A stretch of 64,000 nucleotides of DNA from Shewanella sp. NFH-SH190041 (GCF_024363255.1 NZ_AP026070.1:3844001-3908000), one strand, 5' to 3'. Shown: positions 50,286-61,573, numbered from the stretch's first letter. Numbers and translations are program-made. Notes: generated from the letters alone by a model not told the origin.

Positions 50286-51938
50286 ATGCACCTTAGACAT
50301 CTCGCTATTGGCAAAAAGTTAGCCATGGCTTTTGCTTCCCTTGGAATTATTTTATTTCTCACCGGAATATTTTCATTATCGCTCTTGAGAATGACCAATA
50401 CTGAGGCGTTCAAGATCAGCAGTATCAATATTCCCAGCTTAACCATTACTAATGGTATCCGCAGTAGTATTGCTGACTACCATCTACATGAACAACGCTA
50501 TTTCTTACAAAATGGACTGCCGCAACAACAGGCGCAAACCTATACCACATTGCAGCAGTTACCCACGAAGATTGAAGGCCTGTTCAATGATTATGAACGT
50601 ATGCTGGAGCACAAAGAAGAAATTCAAGTGTTCCATAATATGGAGAGACACTGGCAACAATATTATCAATGGCATCAAGAGATATTTAATCTGATACAGC
50701 AAAAACGCTTTGATGAAGCGGAGCAGACATTTCTAAAACAAAGTAGTGGCAAGTTCAATATTTTGATTAGTGATGTCGATAAACTGGTCACCCTTAATGG
50801 GGATTACTCTAAAAACAAAGCTGAAGTGATTAAAGAAAACTATAGCTTTGCCCAAGAAAGTGTCGTTGCAATTACCCTTTTCTCTATTGCCCTAGTGTTA
50901 TTTTTTGCCGTCACCCTGACGCGACAAATCCGTAACCCCCTTACGCTACTCGTCGAACAAGCTCGTATGATCGCCCAAGGTAAATTGGGTGAAGGCGAAC
51001 TATGCCGCCAATTGGCCTCAGGTAATCTCAATAATGATGAAACCGGACAGTTGGCCGTTAATATTCGAGATATGAAAAATGATCTACGGGAATTGATCAC
51101 AGGGATCACGGCTTCAGCCAATCAGCTCAATGAGGCGGTTGAAGAGATGACAGCCATTTCCGATAGCTCAGCCAAAGGCATGACACTGCAGCAAAATGAA
51201 ATTATTCAGGTGGTAACCGCCATGAATGAAATGCAGTTGACGCTGCAGGAAGTCTCACGCAATACCACGGAAGCGGCCAACGCAGCCAACCATGCCATGG
51301 CATCGGCCAGCAAAGGAACCGACATTGTCCGCCAAGCGGTCAACAGTATTGGTGATGTCTCGGATAAATTGGATCAGGCATCCACCGTCGTGCAGCAATT
51401 AGAGCAAGATAGTCAAAGTATCAGCATGGTACTGGATGTTATTCGCGGTATTGCTGATCAAACTAACCTGCTGGCACTCAATGCCGCCATTGAAGCCGCC
51501 CGGGCAGGGGAGCAAGGCCGGGGCTTTGCCGTTGTTTCTGATGAAGTGCGCATGCTGGCGCAGCGAACCCAGGACTCAACCGCGGAGATCAGTAAAACCA
51601 TTGAACAGTTGCAGGCCCGTACTGCAGAAGCAAACTGTGCGATGCAAACCAGCCGCAGTCAGATGCAGGATTCCCTCTCACTGGCCAGCCAAGCTGGCGA
51701 AAGCATTACCAGCATCAATCAAGCCGTTAGCCAAATTACCGATATGAATACCCAGATTGCCAGTGCCACAGAGGAACAAACGTCAGTGGCAGAAGAACTG
51801 AATCACAATCTCACCAATATTCAAACGGTATCTGAGGAAAATAATCAGGGAATCCAACATACCGCAGCGACCTGTCAGGACTTAAGCCGCTTGGCAACAG
51901 GTTTGCTGACCACCACAGGTGCATTTGATATTGGCTAA
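50286..51938 (+). CDS. Methyl-accepting chemotaxis protein (4-helix-bundle sensor)
   Basis: A 550-aa receptor with TM1 (about residues 12-33), a helical periplasmic domain of about 160 residues (four-helix-bundle type rather than Cache), TM2 around residue 200, HAMP, and a cytoplasmic hairpin with [21 protein letters not shown]. The sensor is Gln- and Tyr-rich ([16 protein letters not shown]). It is unrelated to the two Cache receptors at 19-24 kb except in the signalling tip. Monocistronic with its own terminator. Confidence 0.9.
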   Translation: MHLRHLAIGKKLAMAFASLGIILFLTGIFSLSLLRMTNTEAFKISSINIPSLTITNGIRSSIADYHLHEQRYFLQNGLPQQQAQTYTTLQQLPTKIEGLFNDYERMLEHKEEIQVFHNMERHWQQYYQWHQEIFNLIQQKRFDEAEQTFLKQSSGKFNILISDVDKLVTLNGDYSKNKAEVIKENYSFAQESVVAITLFSIALVLFFAVTLTRQIRNPLTLLVEQARMIAQGKLGEGELCRQLASGNLNNDETGQLAVNIRDMKNDLRELITGITASANQLNEAVEEMTAISDSSAKGMTLQQNEIIQVVTAMNEMQLTLQEVSRNTTEAANAANHAMASASKGTDIVRQAVNSIGDVSDKLDQASTVVQQLEQDSQSISMVLDVIRGIADQTNLLALNAAIEAARAGEQGRGFAVVSDEVRMLAQRTQDSTAEISKTIEQLQARTAEANCAMQTSRSQMQDSLSLASQAGESITSINQAVSQITDMNTQIASATEEQTSVAEELNHNLTNIQTVSEENNQGIQHTAATCQDLSRLATGLLTTTGAFDIG

Positions 51939-51943
51939 ACCAA

Positions 51944-51980
51944 TAAAAAACAGGACATCAATGATGTCCTGTTTTTTTTT
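51944..51980. terminator. Bidirectional terminator
   Basis: AAAAAACAGGACATCA/TGATGTCCTGTTTTTT hairpin between two convergent genes; long A and T shoulders. Confidence 0.92.
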
Positions 51981-51982
51981 GC

Positions 51983-52465
51983 CTAAAAATCGGCAAACCG
52001 ATTCACATACCAGTGTGTATCCCGCCCCCGGTAACGGGAAAAATAGTGCTCATCATAGGCACCACTTCTAGGACTCGGCAGCGCTAACGGTACCAATGAC
52101 TGCCAATGGGTCAACAAGCCATGTCGGGTGCGCTCTAAAGAAAAGAGTAAGTCACCGGGCGCATCATGCCGGTCATTAAACTGACCATGCCCCAGATAAA
52201 TAAAGCGAGCAAGATTGCCGCTCACCTCAACCCGGCACAATAAATGGCTGAATGTCATATGCCCATCGATCATCACCTTGGCCAGCAGCTCATCACCACC
52301 AGGGTAAATGTGCAGACTGTATTCCCATTGCTGCAACCCATCATCACTGGACTGGAAATAATCATAATAACCAGCCCAGTGATAAGTGTCAGCGGAGGCA
52401 GCCAAAACCGGGAAACAACCACACCCGGCCAGCAGCCAGATCAATAACAGTTTATATGCCGGCAT
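51983..52465 (-). CDS. DUF5991-like small lipoprotein or secreted protein
   Basis: A 160-aa protein with a signal sequence containing a possible lipobox (LLAGC, Cys15) and a beta-rich domain starting YHWAGYYDYFQ with WEYSLHIYPGGDELLAKVMIDG, which resembles the DUF5991 pattern. Its start at 52465 has GGAAGG 7 nt before it and lies 30 nt after the stop of the binding-protein gene, so it is probably the last gene of that operon. Function unknown. Confidence 0.6.
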   Translation of the reverse strand: MPAYKLLLIWLLAGCGCFPVLAASADTYHWAGYYDYFQSSDDGLQQWEYSLHIYPGGDELLAKVMIDGHMTFSHLLCRVEVSGNLARFIYLGHGQFNDRHDAPGDLLFSLERTRHGLLTHWQSLVPLALPSPRSGAYDEHYFSRYRGRDTHWYVNRFADF

Positions 52466-52494
52466 GCTGATGCCTTCCCGCTGCACACCACGCA

Positions 52495-53526
52495 TTACAT
52501 GGTCTCTGGTGGCAGGCCTTTAAGAATACGCTCGGCCTGTACCTGGGTCAGAGGATACTGGAAAAACTCGCGATAGAAATCACGGGTAATCGGTACCATT
52601 TTATCTTGGCTGAACAGTTCAGGATGCAGGGCTTTGGCGGCCCACTGGATCTGCAAAGCGCTCTCTGTACCGTAGCGATCCCATGGGAACACACCACTTG
52701 GGTTATACAGTACATGACCCTGTTTTACCGCTTTGAGCTGAGACAGTAATGCCGCGTCTGGACTATTTTGCAACTTGCCCGCGGTGGCACCGATAATCAC
52801 GACATCCGGCTGCCAGCTCAACAACTGCTCAGCAGACACCTGTTGCATAGTGCCTTTCACTGTCGCGGCATTCTTGCCGCCGGCGATATGGATCCAGTTG
52901 TCGATTAAGGTGTCTTGGCCATCAACTTTCAATGGGTTGAAAGAGAAGATATGCACCACAGATGGCCGCTTGCTATCCGGCAATTTATCAGTTTTGGCGG
53001 TGATACGACTTAATTGATGCTGCAAATACTGGTTATAGCTTGCTGCACGCTTAACGGCGTTATCTTCCCCCATGGCTTTGGCCGTCAGGGTCAGCGCTTT
53101 TTGCAATCCAGGCAGGGTAGTAAAGTGAACCTGCACTACAGGGATCCCCAGTCGCTCAAGACCTGCAGCCTGTGGGTCGCCGGTCATCAAGAAAGCCAGT
53201 TGCACACCACGGTTCACCAGCTCTTCACCGTTAAACAGCTTACCCTGCGCCAGCAGTGCATTGTCCAGGGAAGGTTGCAGTTTGAACATCCAAGGACGGC
53301 TGCGCGGATGATTTACTGTTGCGACAAGGGTATCGCCCAGCCCTAGTGTCATCATCAGGGAAGAGTGGGCAAACCAGCCATCGGCCACCCGAGTAATTTT
53401 ACTGTCAGGCAGTTGCACTTGCTGACCGCTACCATCAGTGATTTCCCGTGCTGAAACATTCAAACTGACCGCCATGGCCAGCCCCAGCAATAAATGCGTG
53501 GAAAACCGTTTGATATGTGGATTCAT
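52495..53526 (-). CDS. Periplasmic binding protein of a FecBCD/BtuFCD-type ABC importer
   Basis: A 343-aa cluster A-II (TroA/BtuF-like) binding protein with a signal peptide (ending NVSA), DGSGQQVQLPDSKITRVADGW at the start of lobe 1, a long connecting helix, and WQPDVVIIGA plus RYGTESALQIQWAAKAL in lobe 2. Proteins of this class bind iron-siderophores, haem, cobalamin or oxyanions; which one is not readable here. It is encoded with an ATPase and one permease in the same direction. Confidence 0.85.
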   Translation of the reverse strand: MNPHIKRFSTHLLLGLAMAVSLNVSAREITDGSGQQVQLPDSKITRVADGWFAHSSLMMTLGLGDTLVATVNHPRSRPWMFKLQPSLDNALLAQGKLFNGEELVNRGVQLAFLMTGDPQAAGLERLGIPVVQVHFTTLPGLQKALTLTAKAMGEDNAVKRAASYNQYLQHQLSRITAKTDKLPDSKRPSVVHIFSFNPLKVDGQDTLIDNWIHIAGGKNAATVKGTMQQVSAEQLLSWQPDVVIIGATAGKLQNSPDAALLSQLKAVKQGHVLYNPSGVFPWDRYGTESALQIQWAAKALHPELFSQDKMVPITRDFYREFFQYPLTQVQAERILKGLPPETM

Positions 53527-53540
53527 TATTCAACCTTTCA

Positions 53541-54305
53541 TTATTGATTTTCAGGAATAAAAAAACGACAGTCCGCCACTTCCACCTGTTTTACCTGGAT
53601 CTGATATAGCTGATCCAGCAGCTGGGGAGTCACAGTCTGTGCGGGTGTCCCCTGAGCGATAATGCGCCCCTGATGCAGCGCAATTACCTTGTGGGAAAAC
53701 TGTAGGGCATGGTCTGGATGGTGGGTAATGGTCAGCACGCAGCGACCCGCTTCAGCAATTTGCTTGAGCAACATCAGCAGCCGGATCTGGCTGCCGTAAT
53801 CCAGCCCATTGGTGGGTTCATCCAGCAGGATCACCGGCGTATCTTGTACTAACGCCCGCGCCAGTAGGGTACGCTGACGCTCACCTCCGGATAATTGGGT
53901 GTAATCCCGCTCCGCTAGATGGGCAATATCCATCTGCATCATCACTTTTTCTATCTGAGCGTTTTGCTCACGGGACAGGCCACCAAGCAACCCCTGCTGC
54001 GGCAAACACCCTTGGGCAACAATCTGCGCAACGGTATAAGGGAAATGGGGCACATGTTGCTGGGGGACATAGGCAATTTTACGCGCCACTTCTTTACGGG
54101 ACCATTGCTGCAGCGGACGACCATCGAGGATAATCTCACCACTGGAGGGCTTTAGTAGCCCCAGCAAAATACGCAGTAAAGTACTTTTACCTGCGCCATT
54201 GGTACCCAATAGCGCCACACTTTGCCCCAGCTCTAGCGCCAAAGACACGCCATCTAGCGGCTTTTTGTGTCCGACACTAAAGGTTAATGATTTGGCCTCA
54301 AGCAT
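53541..54305 (-). CDS. FecE/BtuD-type ABC importer ATPase
   Basis: A 254-aa ATPase with Walker A GTNGAGKST, Q-loop AYVPQQ, signature QLSGGERQR, Walker B VILLDEPTNGLD and the switch His in TITHHPDHAL. The HHPDxA form is typical of iron-complex importers. It overlaps the permease gene by 8 nt and precedes the binding-protein gene by 14 nt. Confidence 0.92.
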   Translation of the reverse strand: MLEAKSLTFSVGHKKPLDGVSLALELGQSVALLGTNGAGKSTLLRILLGLLKPSSGEIILDGRPLQQWSRKEVARKIAYVPQQHVPHFPYTVAQIVAQGCLPQQGLLGGLSREQNAQIEKVMMQMDIAHLAERDYTQLSGGERQRTLLARALVQDTPVILLDEPTNGLDYGSQIRLLMLLKQIAEAGRCVLTITHHPDHALQFSHKVIALHQGRIIAQGTPAQTVTPQLLDQLYQIQVKQVEVADCRFFIPENQ

Positions 54306-55359
54306 AGCGGCTCCCCTTTCTCCAATTCACCAATAACAACAGGAAGAAACAGCCGGCGCCCAGCAGTTCGGTCACCACCCCAAGCGGGATTTCATTGGTG
54401 GTCAGCAAACGGGCTAAATCATCACACATCAGCAAAAATCCAGCGCCTAATACGGCACTTAGTGGCATCACCACCTTATTACCCGCGCCCCAGATCAGAC
54501 GGGTCAGATGGGGGATCAACAGACCAATCCAGCCAACCACACCCGCTAAACACACGGTCAGTGCGGAAATTAAGGTCGCGAGGAAAATAACGCCATAACG
54601 CATCGGCACCACAGGCACCCCCAGACTCTGAGCCTCATCATCACCTAAGGACAGGGCATCGAGCATATTGCCCAGCGCCATCAGGATCAGCATGGCAATA
54701 ATCATCACGGGAGCGGCCAATTTCAGCAGGGGGAGGGAAACTGTGCTTAAACTGCCCAACAGCCAAAACACGATGCCGGGTAATTGCTCCTGAGGGTCAG
54801 CCATATACTTCACCAGTGACAACAGACCGGCAAACAAAGCGTTACTGATAATACCGCCGAGCAGTAGCAACATAATGGAATGGCCACCAATACAGCGGGC
54901 AATCAAGATACCGATAAATACCGCGCACAAGCCGGCAATACAGGCAAAAGCCGCCACCGTGTATAAGCCACTATTCAGCACCATGCCCAACGCTGCGCCG
55001 AAGGCACAGCCATTAAGCACGCCGAGCAATCCTGGGGAAACCAATGGGTTACGAAATACCGCCTGAAATGCCGAGCCCCCAACGGCCAGTGCGGCACCAA
55101 CTAAAATGGCACTCAGCACCCGAGGCAAACGAGAATCAAATACGATAGTGCTCAGTAACTGATATTTACTATCAGGTAATGCCGGGTGCCCCAATGCCGT
55201 TTTTATCATGGCGGTAAAATCTGGCAGGGAAATGGCATAACGCCCTAATAATAGGGAGGCAATGACAAGAGAGAACAATAAAAGAAAGCTGAAAATAAAA
55301 GAAAGCCGTAACCTCTCTCGCTTACGAGAGGCAAAAGACTGCTGGAACATAACGTTCAA
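54298..55359 (-). CDS. FecCD-family ABC importer permease
   Basis: A 353-aa permease with about 10 helices. It contains the FecCD blocks SRLPRVLSAILVGAALAVGGSAFQAVFRNPLVSPGLLGV and GVVGWIGLLIPHLTRLIWG. Only one permease is present, so it probably forms a homodimer as BtuC does. It is the first gene of a permease-ATPase-binding protein operon. No TonB-dependent receptor gene adjoins it in this window, and no Fur box was found. Confidence 0.9.
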   Translation of the reverse strand: MNVMFQQSFASRKRERLRLSFIFSFLLLFSLVIASLLLGRYAISLPDFTAMIKTALGHPALPDSKYQLLSTIVFDSRLPRVLSAILVGAALAVGGSAFQAVFRNPLVSPGLLGVLNGCAFGAALGMVLNSGLYTVAAFACIAGLCAVFIGILIARCIGGHSIMLLLLGGIISNALFAGLLSLVKYMADPQEQLPGIVFWLLGSLSTVSLPLLKLAAPVMIIAMLILMALGNMLDALSLGDDEAQSLGVPVVPMRYGVIFLATLISALTVCLAGVVGWIGLLIPHLTRLIWGAGNKVVMPLSAVLGAGFLLMCDDLARLLTTNEIPLGVVTELLGAGCFFLLLLVNWRKGSRYA

Positions 55360-55719
55360 CTAAATAAGAAAAATATAATGTCGATTTTAACGTAAAAGAC
55401 AGACCATAAAAATAATAAAGCGTATATCAGTGTAATTGCATCATTTATGCAACAAATTACCCTGATAAATGTAAAGTCACAGGATTAATTTAATTGCTAA
55501 TCCGTATTTAAATTCATCAATTCAGTCGTATTAGCTGCAATGATTAATTTATTTTTACCGCATGATTAACTTTAATAAATAATAAATACTGCTTCGAAAG
55601 ATACCGGATAAAAATACCATATCGGTACGACGTTGCCCAAGGTATAACCCGTTACTGAATAATGCATCATGCCAAGTTCAGAATGCATAATGCTCAATTC
55701 AATATAGCCACGCTAAAAT
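55360..55719. other. Upstream region of the ABC importer operon
   Basis: About 360 nt, AT-rich; contains imperfect AATGCATxATGC repeats at 55661-55694. It should hold the importer promoter. No gene and no convincing Fur box. Confidence 0.4.
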
Positions 55720-55747
55720 AATAAAGCCGGGAGCCCCCGGCTTTATT
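55720..55747 (-). terminator. Terminator after PhoH-like gene
   Basis: AATAAAGCCGGG/CCCGGCTTTATT with a 4-nt loop, 22 nt past the stop; symmetrical. Confidence 0.85.
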
Positions 55748-55768
55748 CCTCGGTATTGCCCAAGCCGG

Positions 55769-57163
55769 TTATAAATGTGCCTCGGCATATTCCGCCAACC
55801 GGGAACGCACCACACCATTGAGATAAATATTGGCGCTACCTTCAAAATCTTTAAATCGCTCAACAATATAGGTTAACCCTGAGGTGACTGCAGTCAGATA
55901 ATTGGAGTCAATCTGCGACAAGTTACCACAGCAGATAAGTTTGGTGCCCTGTCCCATACGGGTGATCATCGTTTTAATCTGAGAGGCGGTTAGATTCTGG
56001 CACTCATCCAAAAATACCACTGAGTTTTGGATTGAGCGGCCACGCATAAAATTAATCGACTTAAACTGAATATTGGCCTTCTCCATAATGTAATTCATGC
56101 TGCCTCCGGGATTAACATCATTTTTATGCAGCACTTCCAGCGTATCGGTCACCGATGCTAACCAAGGCATCATTTTTTCCTCTTCGGTGCCGGGTAAAAA
56201 GCCAATGGACTCAGCTAAGTCCGGGGTACTTCGGGTCACGATAATGCGCTCATACAGCTTTTGCTCCACTACCAGTTCCAAAGCCGCCGCCATGGCTAAA
56301 ATGGTTTTTCCGCACCCGGCAGGCCCGGTCAGGATCACCAGATCAATATCGGTATCCAACAGTGCCTGCAGAGCCATGCCCTGGTAAATATTTTTCGGTG
56401 TGACGCCCCAAGCATGCTGATGCAACAGATGCTGCCGGCCTAAATCAAGGATGCTGACACTGTCCTCACTCCAAGCCTGCACTCGGCCACAAAAGTCTGA
56501 GGTCTCATCAATCAAATATTGGTTGATGGACAAGGGCGCGTCCCCCAATTCATGGCGGGGAACCTGATGTAAGGTATGCTGGCCATGGCCTGTGGTGGCA
56601 AGTAAATCCCGCTGCTGCCAAAAATTCCCCGGATAACAGTGAAACCCTTTGGTCAGGAAACGGATATCGTCCACCAGCTGATCGGTGCGGTAATCCTCCA
56701 CTTTTGCCATTCCCGCCCCTTTGGCTTTGAGGCGCATATTGATATCTTTGGTGACCAGAACCACGCTGCGGGGCTGATGTTGCTGCTGTAAATGCAGTGC
56801 GGTGTTGATAATGCGGTTGTCGTTGCAGTCGCCGGGCAGTGCGCCGGTTGTGAAGTCAATTTGATGGTCGGGGAAAATAGCCAAATGGCCACTGGCAGCG
56901 TGCTGACCTGCGCCGCCCGACAGCGGTACCCCTTGCACTATCTGCTCCGGCGTCGTCGAACCCCCGATAGCATCTTCCAGTGCCCGGATAGCAACCCGCG
57001 CCTCGCGGCTAATATCCCGCTTTCTGTCTTTGATCTGATCCAGCTCCTCCAGCACCGTCATAGGAACCACAACATCGTGTTCCTCAAATGAGTAAATCGC
57101 CAAAGGTTCGTGTAAGAGTACGTTGGTGTCCAATACAAACAACTTTCTGTCGCCCTGTTCCAT
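55769..57163 (-). CDS. PIN-PhoH ATPase/ribonuclease-like protein
   Basis: A 464-aa fusion of an N-terminal PIN nuclease-like domain (KLFVLDTNVLLHEP, acidic residues at about 12 and 40) with a C-terminal PhoH ATPase (Walker A GPAGCGKT at about residues 260-267; Walker B VVFLDECQN). The PhoH2/YlaK class acts as RNA helicase and nuclease in related bacteria. The order PIN-PhoH distinguishes it from the PhoH/YbeZ protein. Divergent from rapA. Confidence 0.9.
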   Translation of the reverse strand: MEQGDRKLFVLDTNVLLHEPLAIYSFEEHDVVVPMTVLEELDQIKDRKRDISREARVAIRALEDAIGGSTTPEQIVQGVPLSGGAGQHAASGHLAIFPDHQIDFTTGALPGDCNDNRIINTALHLQQQHQPRSVVLVTKDINMRLKAKGAGMAKVEDYRTDQLVDDIRFLTKGFHCYPGNFWQQRDLLATTGHGQHTLHQVPRHELGDAPLSINQYLIDETSDFCGRVQAWSEDSVSILDLGRQHLLHQHAWGVTPKNIYQGMALQALLDTDIDLVILTGPAGCGKTILAMAAALELVVEQKLYERIIVTRSTPDLAESIGFLPGTEEEKMMPWLASVTDTLEVLHKNDVNPGGSMNYIMEKANIQFKSINFMRGRSIQNSVVFLDECQNLTASQIKTMITRMGQGTKLICCGNLSQIDSNYLTAVTSGLTYIVERFKDFEGSANIYLNGVVRSRLAEYAEAHL

Positions 57164-57563
57164 AGCGTCTCCCCTGCTGTTAGCCAGTCCTGTGTCTGTT
57201 GCGAACTGTGATTGTCCGCCCGGTTTTCCCCCTCAGGTTGTATTGGTTAATCAGAAAAAATATTTACTCTTTAATACTGGCAGTAAGCTACTGAAACCAC
57301 AACATCAAAGTGGATTTTCACCCCATAATGCAGCATAAATCCTGGTCAATTTTGCAGTGATCAATTTGTAATCTTTTCGGTGACGTTTTAGGCTGAATTC
57401 CACTTGAGAAATAACAATACTGCAGCCTTCTCGCCGCCCTGTTTACAGCCGGGTAAGGATTGCAGCGCAAAGGTCGGATCTTCTTCGTATTCGGGTACTA
57501 AAGTGGCCGGGATTGGTATAACATACGCGCCCTTTGTGATTTGTGCCGGAGATAAGAGTTAAT
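57164..57563. other. Divergent intergenic region phoH-like / rapA
   Basis: About 400 nt with no credible gene. A TATAAC at 57516-57521 could be the rapA -10 box; the -35 region is weak. Promoter of the PhoH-like gene is expected on the other side. Confidence 0.4.
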
Positions 57564-60470
57564 ATGCCGTTCGCCTTAGGTCAACGCTGGATAAGTGATA
57601 CAGAATCTGAATTGGGTTTAGGTACCGTGGTGCAGGTAGAGGGACGCATGGTCACTGTGCTGTTTCCGGCTACAGGTGAAAACCGTATGTTCTCCCGTAC
57701 CGAAGCCCCACTGACTCGGGTAATTTACAACCCGGGAGATCAGGTAGAAAGCCATGAAGGCTGGACCCTGGCAGTGGAATCCATCGAAGAAAAGGACGGG
57801 CTGATTTTCTACTTCGGCACCCGTAGCGACAATGGTGAAGAAACCATGCTGCGCGAAACCCTGCTGAATCATAATATCCGTTTCAACAAGCCGCAGGATC
57901 GTCTGTATGCCGGTCAAATTGACCGCCTGGACCGTTTTACCATGCGTTACAGAAGTCAGCAGCTGCGCCACCGTCTGGCCTGCTCTGATGTACTGGGCCT
58001 GCAAGGTCCTCGAGTGGGCCTGATCCCACACCAGATGTGGATTGCCCAAGAAGTAGGTCGCCGCTATGCTCCCCGGGTACTGTTAGCCGATGAAGTGGGT
58101 CTGGGTAAAACCATTGAAGCTGGCCTGATTATCCATCAGCAAATTATGACCGGCCGCGCCGAGCGGGTACTGGTGATTGTGCCTGATACTCTGCGCCATC
58201 AGTGGCTGGTTGAAATGCTGCGCCGCTTTAACCTGCGCTTCTCCGTATTTGATGAAGACCGTTGTGTTGAGGCCTATGCCGAACACGACAATCCTTTCTA
58301 CACCGAACAATTGGTGATCTGTTCTTTGGATCTGCTGCGGAAAAAACGCCGTTTAGACCAGGCGCTGGAAGCAGACTGGGATCTGATGGTAGTGGATGAA
58401 GCCCACCATCTGGAATGGTCAGAAGATGAGCCAAGCCGCGCTTATAAAGTTGTGGAAGCCTTGGCAGAAACCATCCCCGGCGTGCTGCTGCTGACTGCAA
58501 CGCCAGATCAGCTGGGGCACCAAAGTCACTTTGCCCGTTTGCGCCTGCTCGATCCTAACCGTTTCTATGACTATGACGCCTTTATCAAGGAAGAAGCCGG
58601 TTATAAAGATGTGGCCGAAGCGGCAGATGCACTGGCCAGCGATAAAAAATTAACAGATGCGGCCATCAACAGCCTCACTGAAATGCTGGGTGAAAAAGAT
58701 ATTGCTCCGGCAATTCGACTGATCCAAGCCGACGATGTGGATGCTGAATTGCAAGAAGCTGCCCGCAGCGAGCTGCTGCAGGATCTGCTGGACCGCCACG
58801 GTACCGGCCGCGTGTTGTACCGTAACAGCCGCGCTTCAGTAAAAGGCTTCCCACAGCGTATTTTCCACGCTTATCCCCATGCCATGCCGCAGGAATACAT
58901 CACTGCAGCCCGAGTCAATGCCATGATGGGTGGCCATCGAACCCGCGAAGCTCAGGTCGCCATGGTGCTAGCACCGGAAAAAATGTATCAAGCCTTTGAT
59001 GATAACAATGCCGGATGGTGGAAGTTTGATCCCCGGGTAGACTGGCTGATTGATTTTCTGAAAAACAACCGCAGCCAGAAAGTGCTGATTATTGCCAGCC
59101 AGGCTGAAACCGCCCTGGCTTTGGAAGAAGCGCTGCGGACGCGAGAAGGTATTCAGGCGACCGTCTTCCATGAAGGCATGTCCATTATTGAGCGGGATAA
59201 GGCCGGAGCCTATTTTGCCCAAGAAGAGGGCGGAGCTCAGGCATTGATCTGCTCTGAAATTGGCTCAGAAGGTCGTAACTTCCAGTTTGCCAGCCATCTG
59301 GTACTGTTCGATCTGCCGCTAAACCCGGATCTGCTGGAGCAACGTATCGGCCGTTTGGACCGTATCGGCCAGCAAAATGATGTGCAAATTCACCTGCCTT
59401 ACCTGAGTGATACTGCCCAGCAGCGTTTGCTGACTTGGTACCATGAAGGGCTGAATGCCTTTGAACTGACCTGCCCCAGCGGCCATGTATTGTTCAATGA
59501 ATTCGCCGAGGAACTGCTCAATGTACTGATCAGTGGTGATGAAGATGCCATGACCACACTGTTGAACCAGACTCGTAGCCGCTATCAGGAATTGAAACAA
59601 GCAATGGAGCAGGGCCGCGACAAACTGCTGGAGATTAACTCTAACGGCGGTAAACGCGCGCAGCAGATCGTTGAACGTCTGGCTAAACAGGATAACTGTA
59701 CAGATTTGATCGGCGCGGTGATCCGTCTGTGGGATATTATCGGCGTCGACCAAGAAGACAGTGGCGAAAACACCATTGTGCTGCGTCCCAGCGAACATAT
59801 GATGTTCCCAACCTACCCTGGCCTGCCAGAAGATGGGGTAACGGTAACCTTTGATCGTGATACGGCGCTGTCCCGAGATGATATTGCCCTGATCACCCAG
59901 GAACATCCTTTGGTGCAAACAGCGCTGGATCTGATCACCGGCTCTGAAACCGGTACCACCAGTGTGGCCGTATTAAAGAATAAGGCACTGCCAGCCGGCA
60001 CCCTGTTCCTTGAGCTCATCTATTTAGCAGAGGCCTCTGCGCCGAAATCCAGCCAGGTACACAGATACCTGCCACCGACCCCAATTCGGGTATTGCTGGA
60101 TAAGAGCGGTAACAATCTGTCAGCCAATGTCACTTATGACAGCTTCGACCGTCAGCTCAGTGCCGTGAACCGCCATATCGGGAGTAAATTGGTTAATGCG
60201 TCGCAGACACTGATGCACCCACTGCTGAGTAAGGGTGAAGAGGTCGCGAAAGAAGCGATGGATAGCCTGCTACTTGATGCCCGCAAGGCGATGACAGAGC
60301 AACTCAGTGGTGAACTGGACCGCTTGGTCGCACTGAAGGCCGTCAACCCGAACATCCGTGATGAAGAGGTAGACTACCTGAAAGATCAGATGACTGAGCT
60401 GGGACAATATCTTGATGGCTGCGCCCTGAAACTGGATGCGATCCGTCTGGTACTGGTCAGCCACGCTTAA
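57564..60470 (+). CDS. rapA: RNA polymerase-associated ATPase RapA (HepA)
   Basis: A 968-aa SWI2/SNF2 ATPase that binds RNA polymerase and promotes its recycling, identical in length to the E. coli protein. The N-terminal Tudor-like part ([20 protein letters not shown]) is followed by Walker [10 protein letters not shown], the DEAH box [10 protein letters not shown], and the second RecA lobe with [22 protein letters not shown] and [10 protein letters not shown]. The start at 57564 (MPFALGQRW) matches the family start; a GTG at 57543 is in frame. It ends with a terminator hairpin. Confidence 0.97.
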   Translation: MPFALGQRWISDTESELGLGTVVQVEGRMVTVLFPATGENRMFSRTEAPLTRVIYNPGDQVESHEGWTLAVESIEEKDGLIFYFGTRSDNGEETMLRETLLNHNIRFNKPQDRLYAGQIDRLDRFTMRYRSQQLRHRLACSDVLGLQGPRVGLIPHQMWIAQEVGRRYAPRVLLADEVGLGKTIEAGLIIHQQIMTGRAERVLVIVPDTLRHQWLVEMLRRFNLRFSVFDEDRCVEAYAEHDNPFYTEQLVICSLDLLRKKRRLDQALEADWDLMVVDEAHHLEWSEDEPSRAYKVVEALAETIPGVLLLTATPDQLGHQSHFARLRLLDPNRFYDYDAFIKEEAGYKDVAEAADALASDKKLTDAAINSLTEMLGEKDIAPAIRLIQADDVDAELQEAARSELLQDLLDRHGTGRVLYRNSRASVKGFPQRIFHAYPHAMPQEYITAARVNAMMGGHRTREAQVAMVLAPEKMYQAFDDNNAGWWKFDPRVDWLIDFLKNNRSQKVLIIASQAETALALEEALRTREGIQATVFHEGMSIIERDKAGAYFAQEEGGAQALICSEIGSEGRNFQFASHLVLFDLPLNPDLLEQRIGRLDRIGQQNDVQIHLPYLSDTAQQRLLTWYHEGLNAFELTCPSGHVLFNEFAEELLNVLISGDEDAMTTLLNQTRSRYQELKQAMEQGRDKLLEINSNGGKRAQQIVERLAKQDNCTDLIGAVIRLWDIIGVDQEDSGENTIVLRPSEHMMFPTYPGLPEDGVTVTFDRDTALSRDDIALITQEHPLVQTALDLITGSETGTTSVAVLKNKALPAGTLFLELIYLAEASAPKSSQVHRYLPPTPIRVLLDKSGNNLSANVTYDSFDRQLSAVNRHIGSKLVNASQTLMHPLLSKGEEVAKEAMDSLLLDARKAMTEQLSGELDRLVALKAVNPNIRDEEVDYLKDQMTELGQYLDGCALKLDAIRLVLVSHA

Positions 60471-60490
60471 GCTGGCTTAGCCATACCCGC

Positions 60491-60528
60491 AACAGGCACT
60501 GTTACCCTAGGTAGCAGTGCCTGTTTTG
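60491..60528 (+). terminator. Terminator after rapA
   Basis: AACAGGCACTG/CAGTGCCTGTT arms, 13-nt loop, then TTGTTATT. Confidence 0.85.
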
Positions 60529-60628
60529 TTATTCCCTTCTGCAATATACCCAATCCCTCGCCTACCACAAGCTAAGCTGACAACCGGGTATATACTTATC
60601 AGCATCATCTTATCAGCCGGTCAGGTCT

Positions 60629-61573
60629 ATGCCCTGCGCAACCCTGTTTTGCCTTAGCCAAACTCAGCACCACTGTGACAATAAAAGGGCTGATCAAAAC
60701 GATCGTCACAGCCGATACCTATGGCTAAGGGGTTTACTGTCTATGCTGCTTTGGTTTTTGCTGGTTTTTTGGCTTAGACCAGTATTGGCGGCTGAGCCCT
60801 CAACAGATGACGCTATAACAAGCCAAGAACAACGTCATGCTCTGCAGGTAACCGAACGTCAGGTACAGGTACTGAGCAGCCCTTGGCAGGGCCGACAACG
60901 CCACGGGGTGATATTTCTGCTGGCGCATCCCGGTATAGCACTAGATAACCCGGGATTTATCCATTATCTGCGCCGAGCGATGAATCCATTGGGCTGGGCC
61001 AGTTTCAATCTCACCCCGCCACGCCCCTTACCTCGCCCCGGGTTTGTCACCGATGCCAGTAGCGTCAATCGCGCAGGTAAACAGCAACTCGGCCAGCCAG
61101 CAAATCAGTCCATGCCCAAATTTAGCCCTCAGGCACTACAGCAGTATCAGGCAAGGCAGCAACAGACATTATCTGAAACCCTAAACCAACTGACCCCCTT
61201 GGCGGCGCAATATCCTGGTAAACGTATTTGGCTGGCCAGCGGCCAAAGTGCTGCTTTGCTCGCAGAATTATTGGCGGAGCAGAAGCTCACCGCACCAGAT
61301 CTTTTGGTTGTCTTTAATCCCTATCCGGCGGTCAGCAGTCAACAGCAGCGCCTGACACAAAATCTGCATAAATTGCGCTTTCCCGTACTGGATTTTCAAT
61401 CTCCGGATGGTCATCCGGCCTCAACCCATACATTGACCGCCCGACAACAACTGGCCGGAAAGAAAGGACCCCGTCGCTATCGGCAATATCAGCTGGCACT
61501 GGATTTAACTCGGCCAGATAGCTGGCAGCACAGCTCCCGGGTGATCCACGGCTTTGCCCGGTCACTAAGATGA
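60629..61573 (+). CDS. DUF3530-family alpha/beta-hydrolase-like protein
   Basis: A 314-aa protein with a signal-anchor or signal peptide (about residues 36-57, ending VLAAEP) and a hydrolase-like fold containing HGVIFLLAHPGIALDNPGFIHYLRRAMNPLGWASFNLTPP and IWLASGQSAALLAELLAEQ. This is the DUF3530 pattern. The nucleophile elbow would be ASGQSA, atypical for GxSxG. An in-frame ATG at 60743 preceded by AAGGGG may be an alternative start, but it would lack the positively charged n-region. Function unknown; located downstream of rapA. Confidence 0.6.
   Translation: MPCATLFCLSQTQHHCDNKRADQNDRHSRYLWLRGLLSMLLWFLLVFWLRPVLAAEPSTDDAITSQEQRHALQVTERQVQVLSSPWQGRQRHGVIFLLAHPGIALDNPGFIHYLRRAMNPLGWASFNLTPPRPLPRPGFVTDASSVNRAGKQQLGQPANQSMPKFSPQALQQYQARQQQTLSETLNQLTPLAAQYPGKRIWLASGQSAALLAELLAEQKLTAPDLLVVFNPYPAVSSQQQRLTQNLHKLRFPVLDFQSPDGHPASTHTLTARQQLAGKKGPRRYRQYQLALDLTRPDSWQHSSRVIHGFARSLR

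Noticed and set aside
59319..59918. 199-codon minus-strand open frame opposite rapA
   Set aside because: Antisense shadow of a conserved gene.
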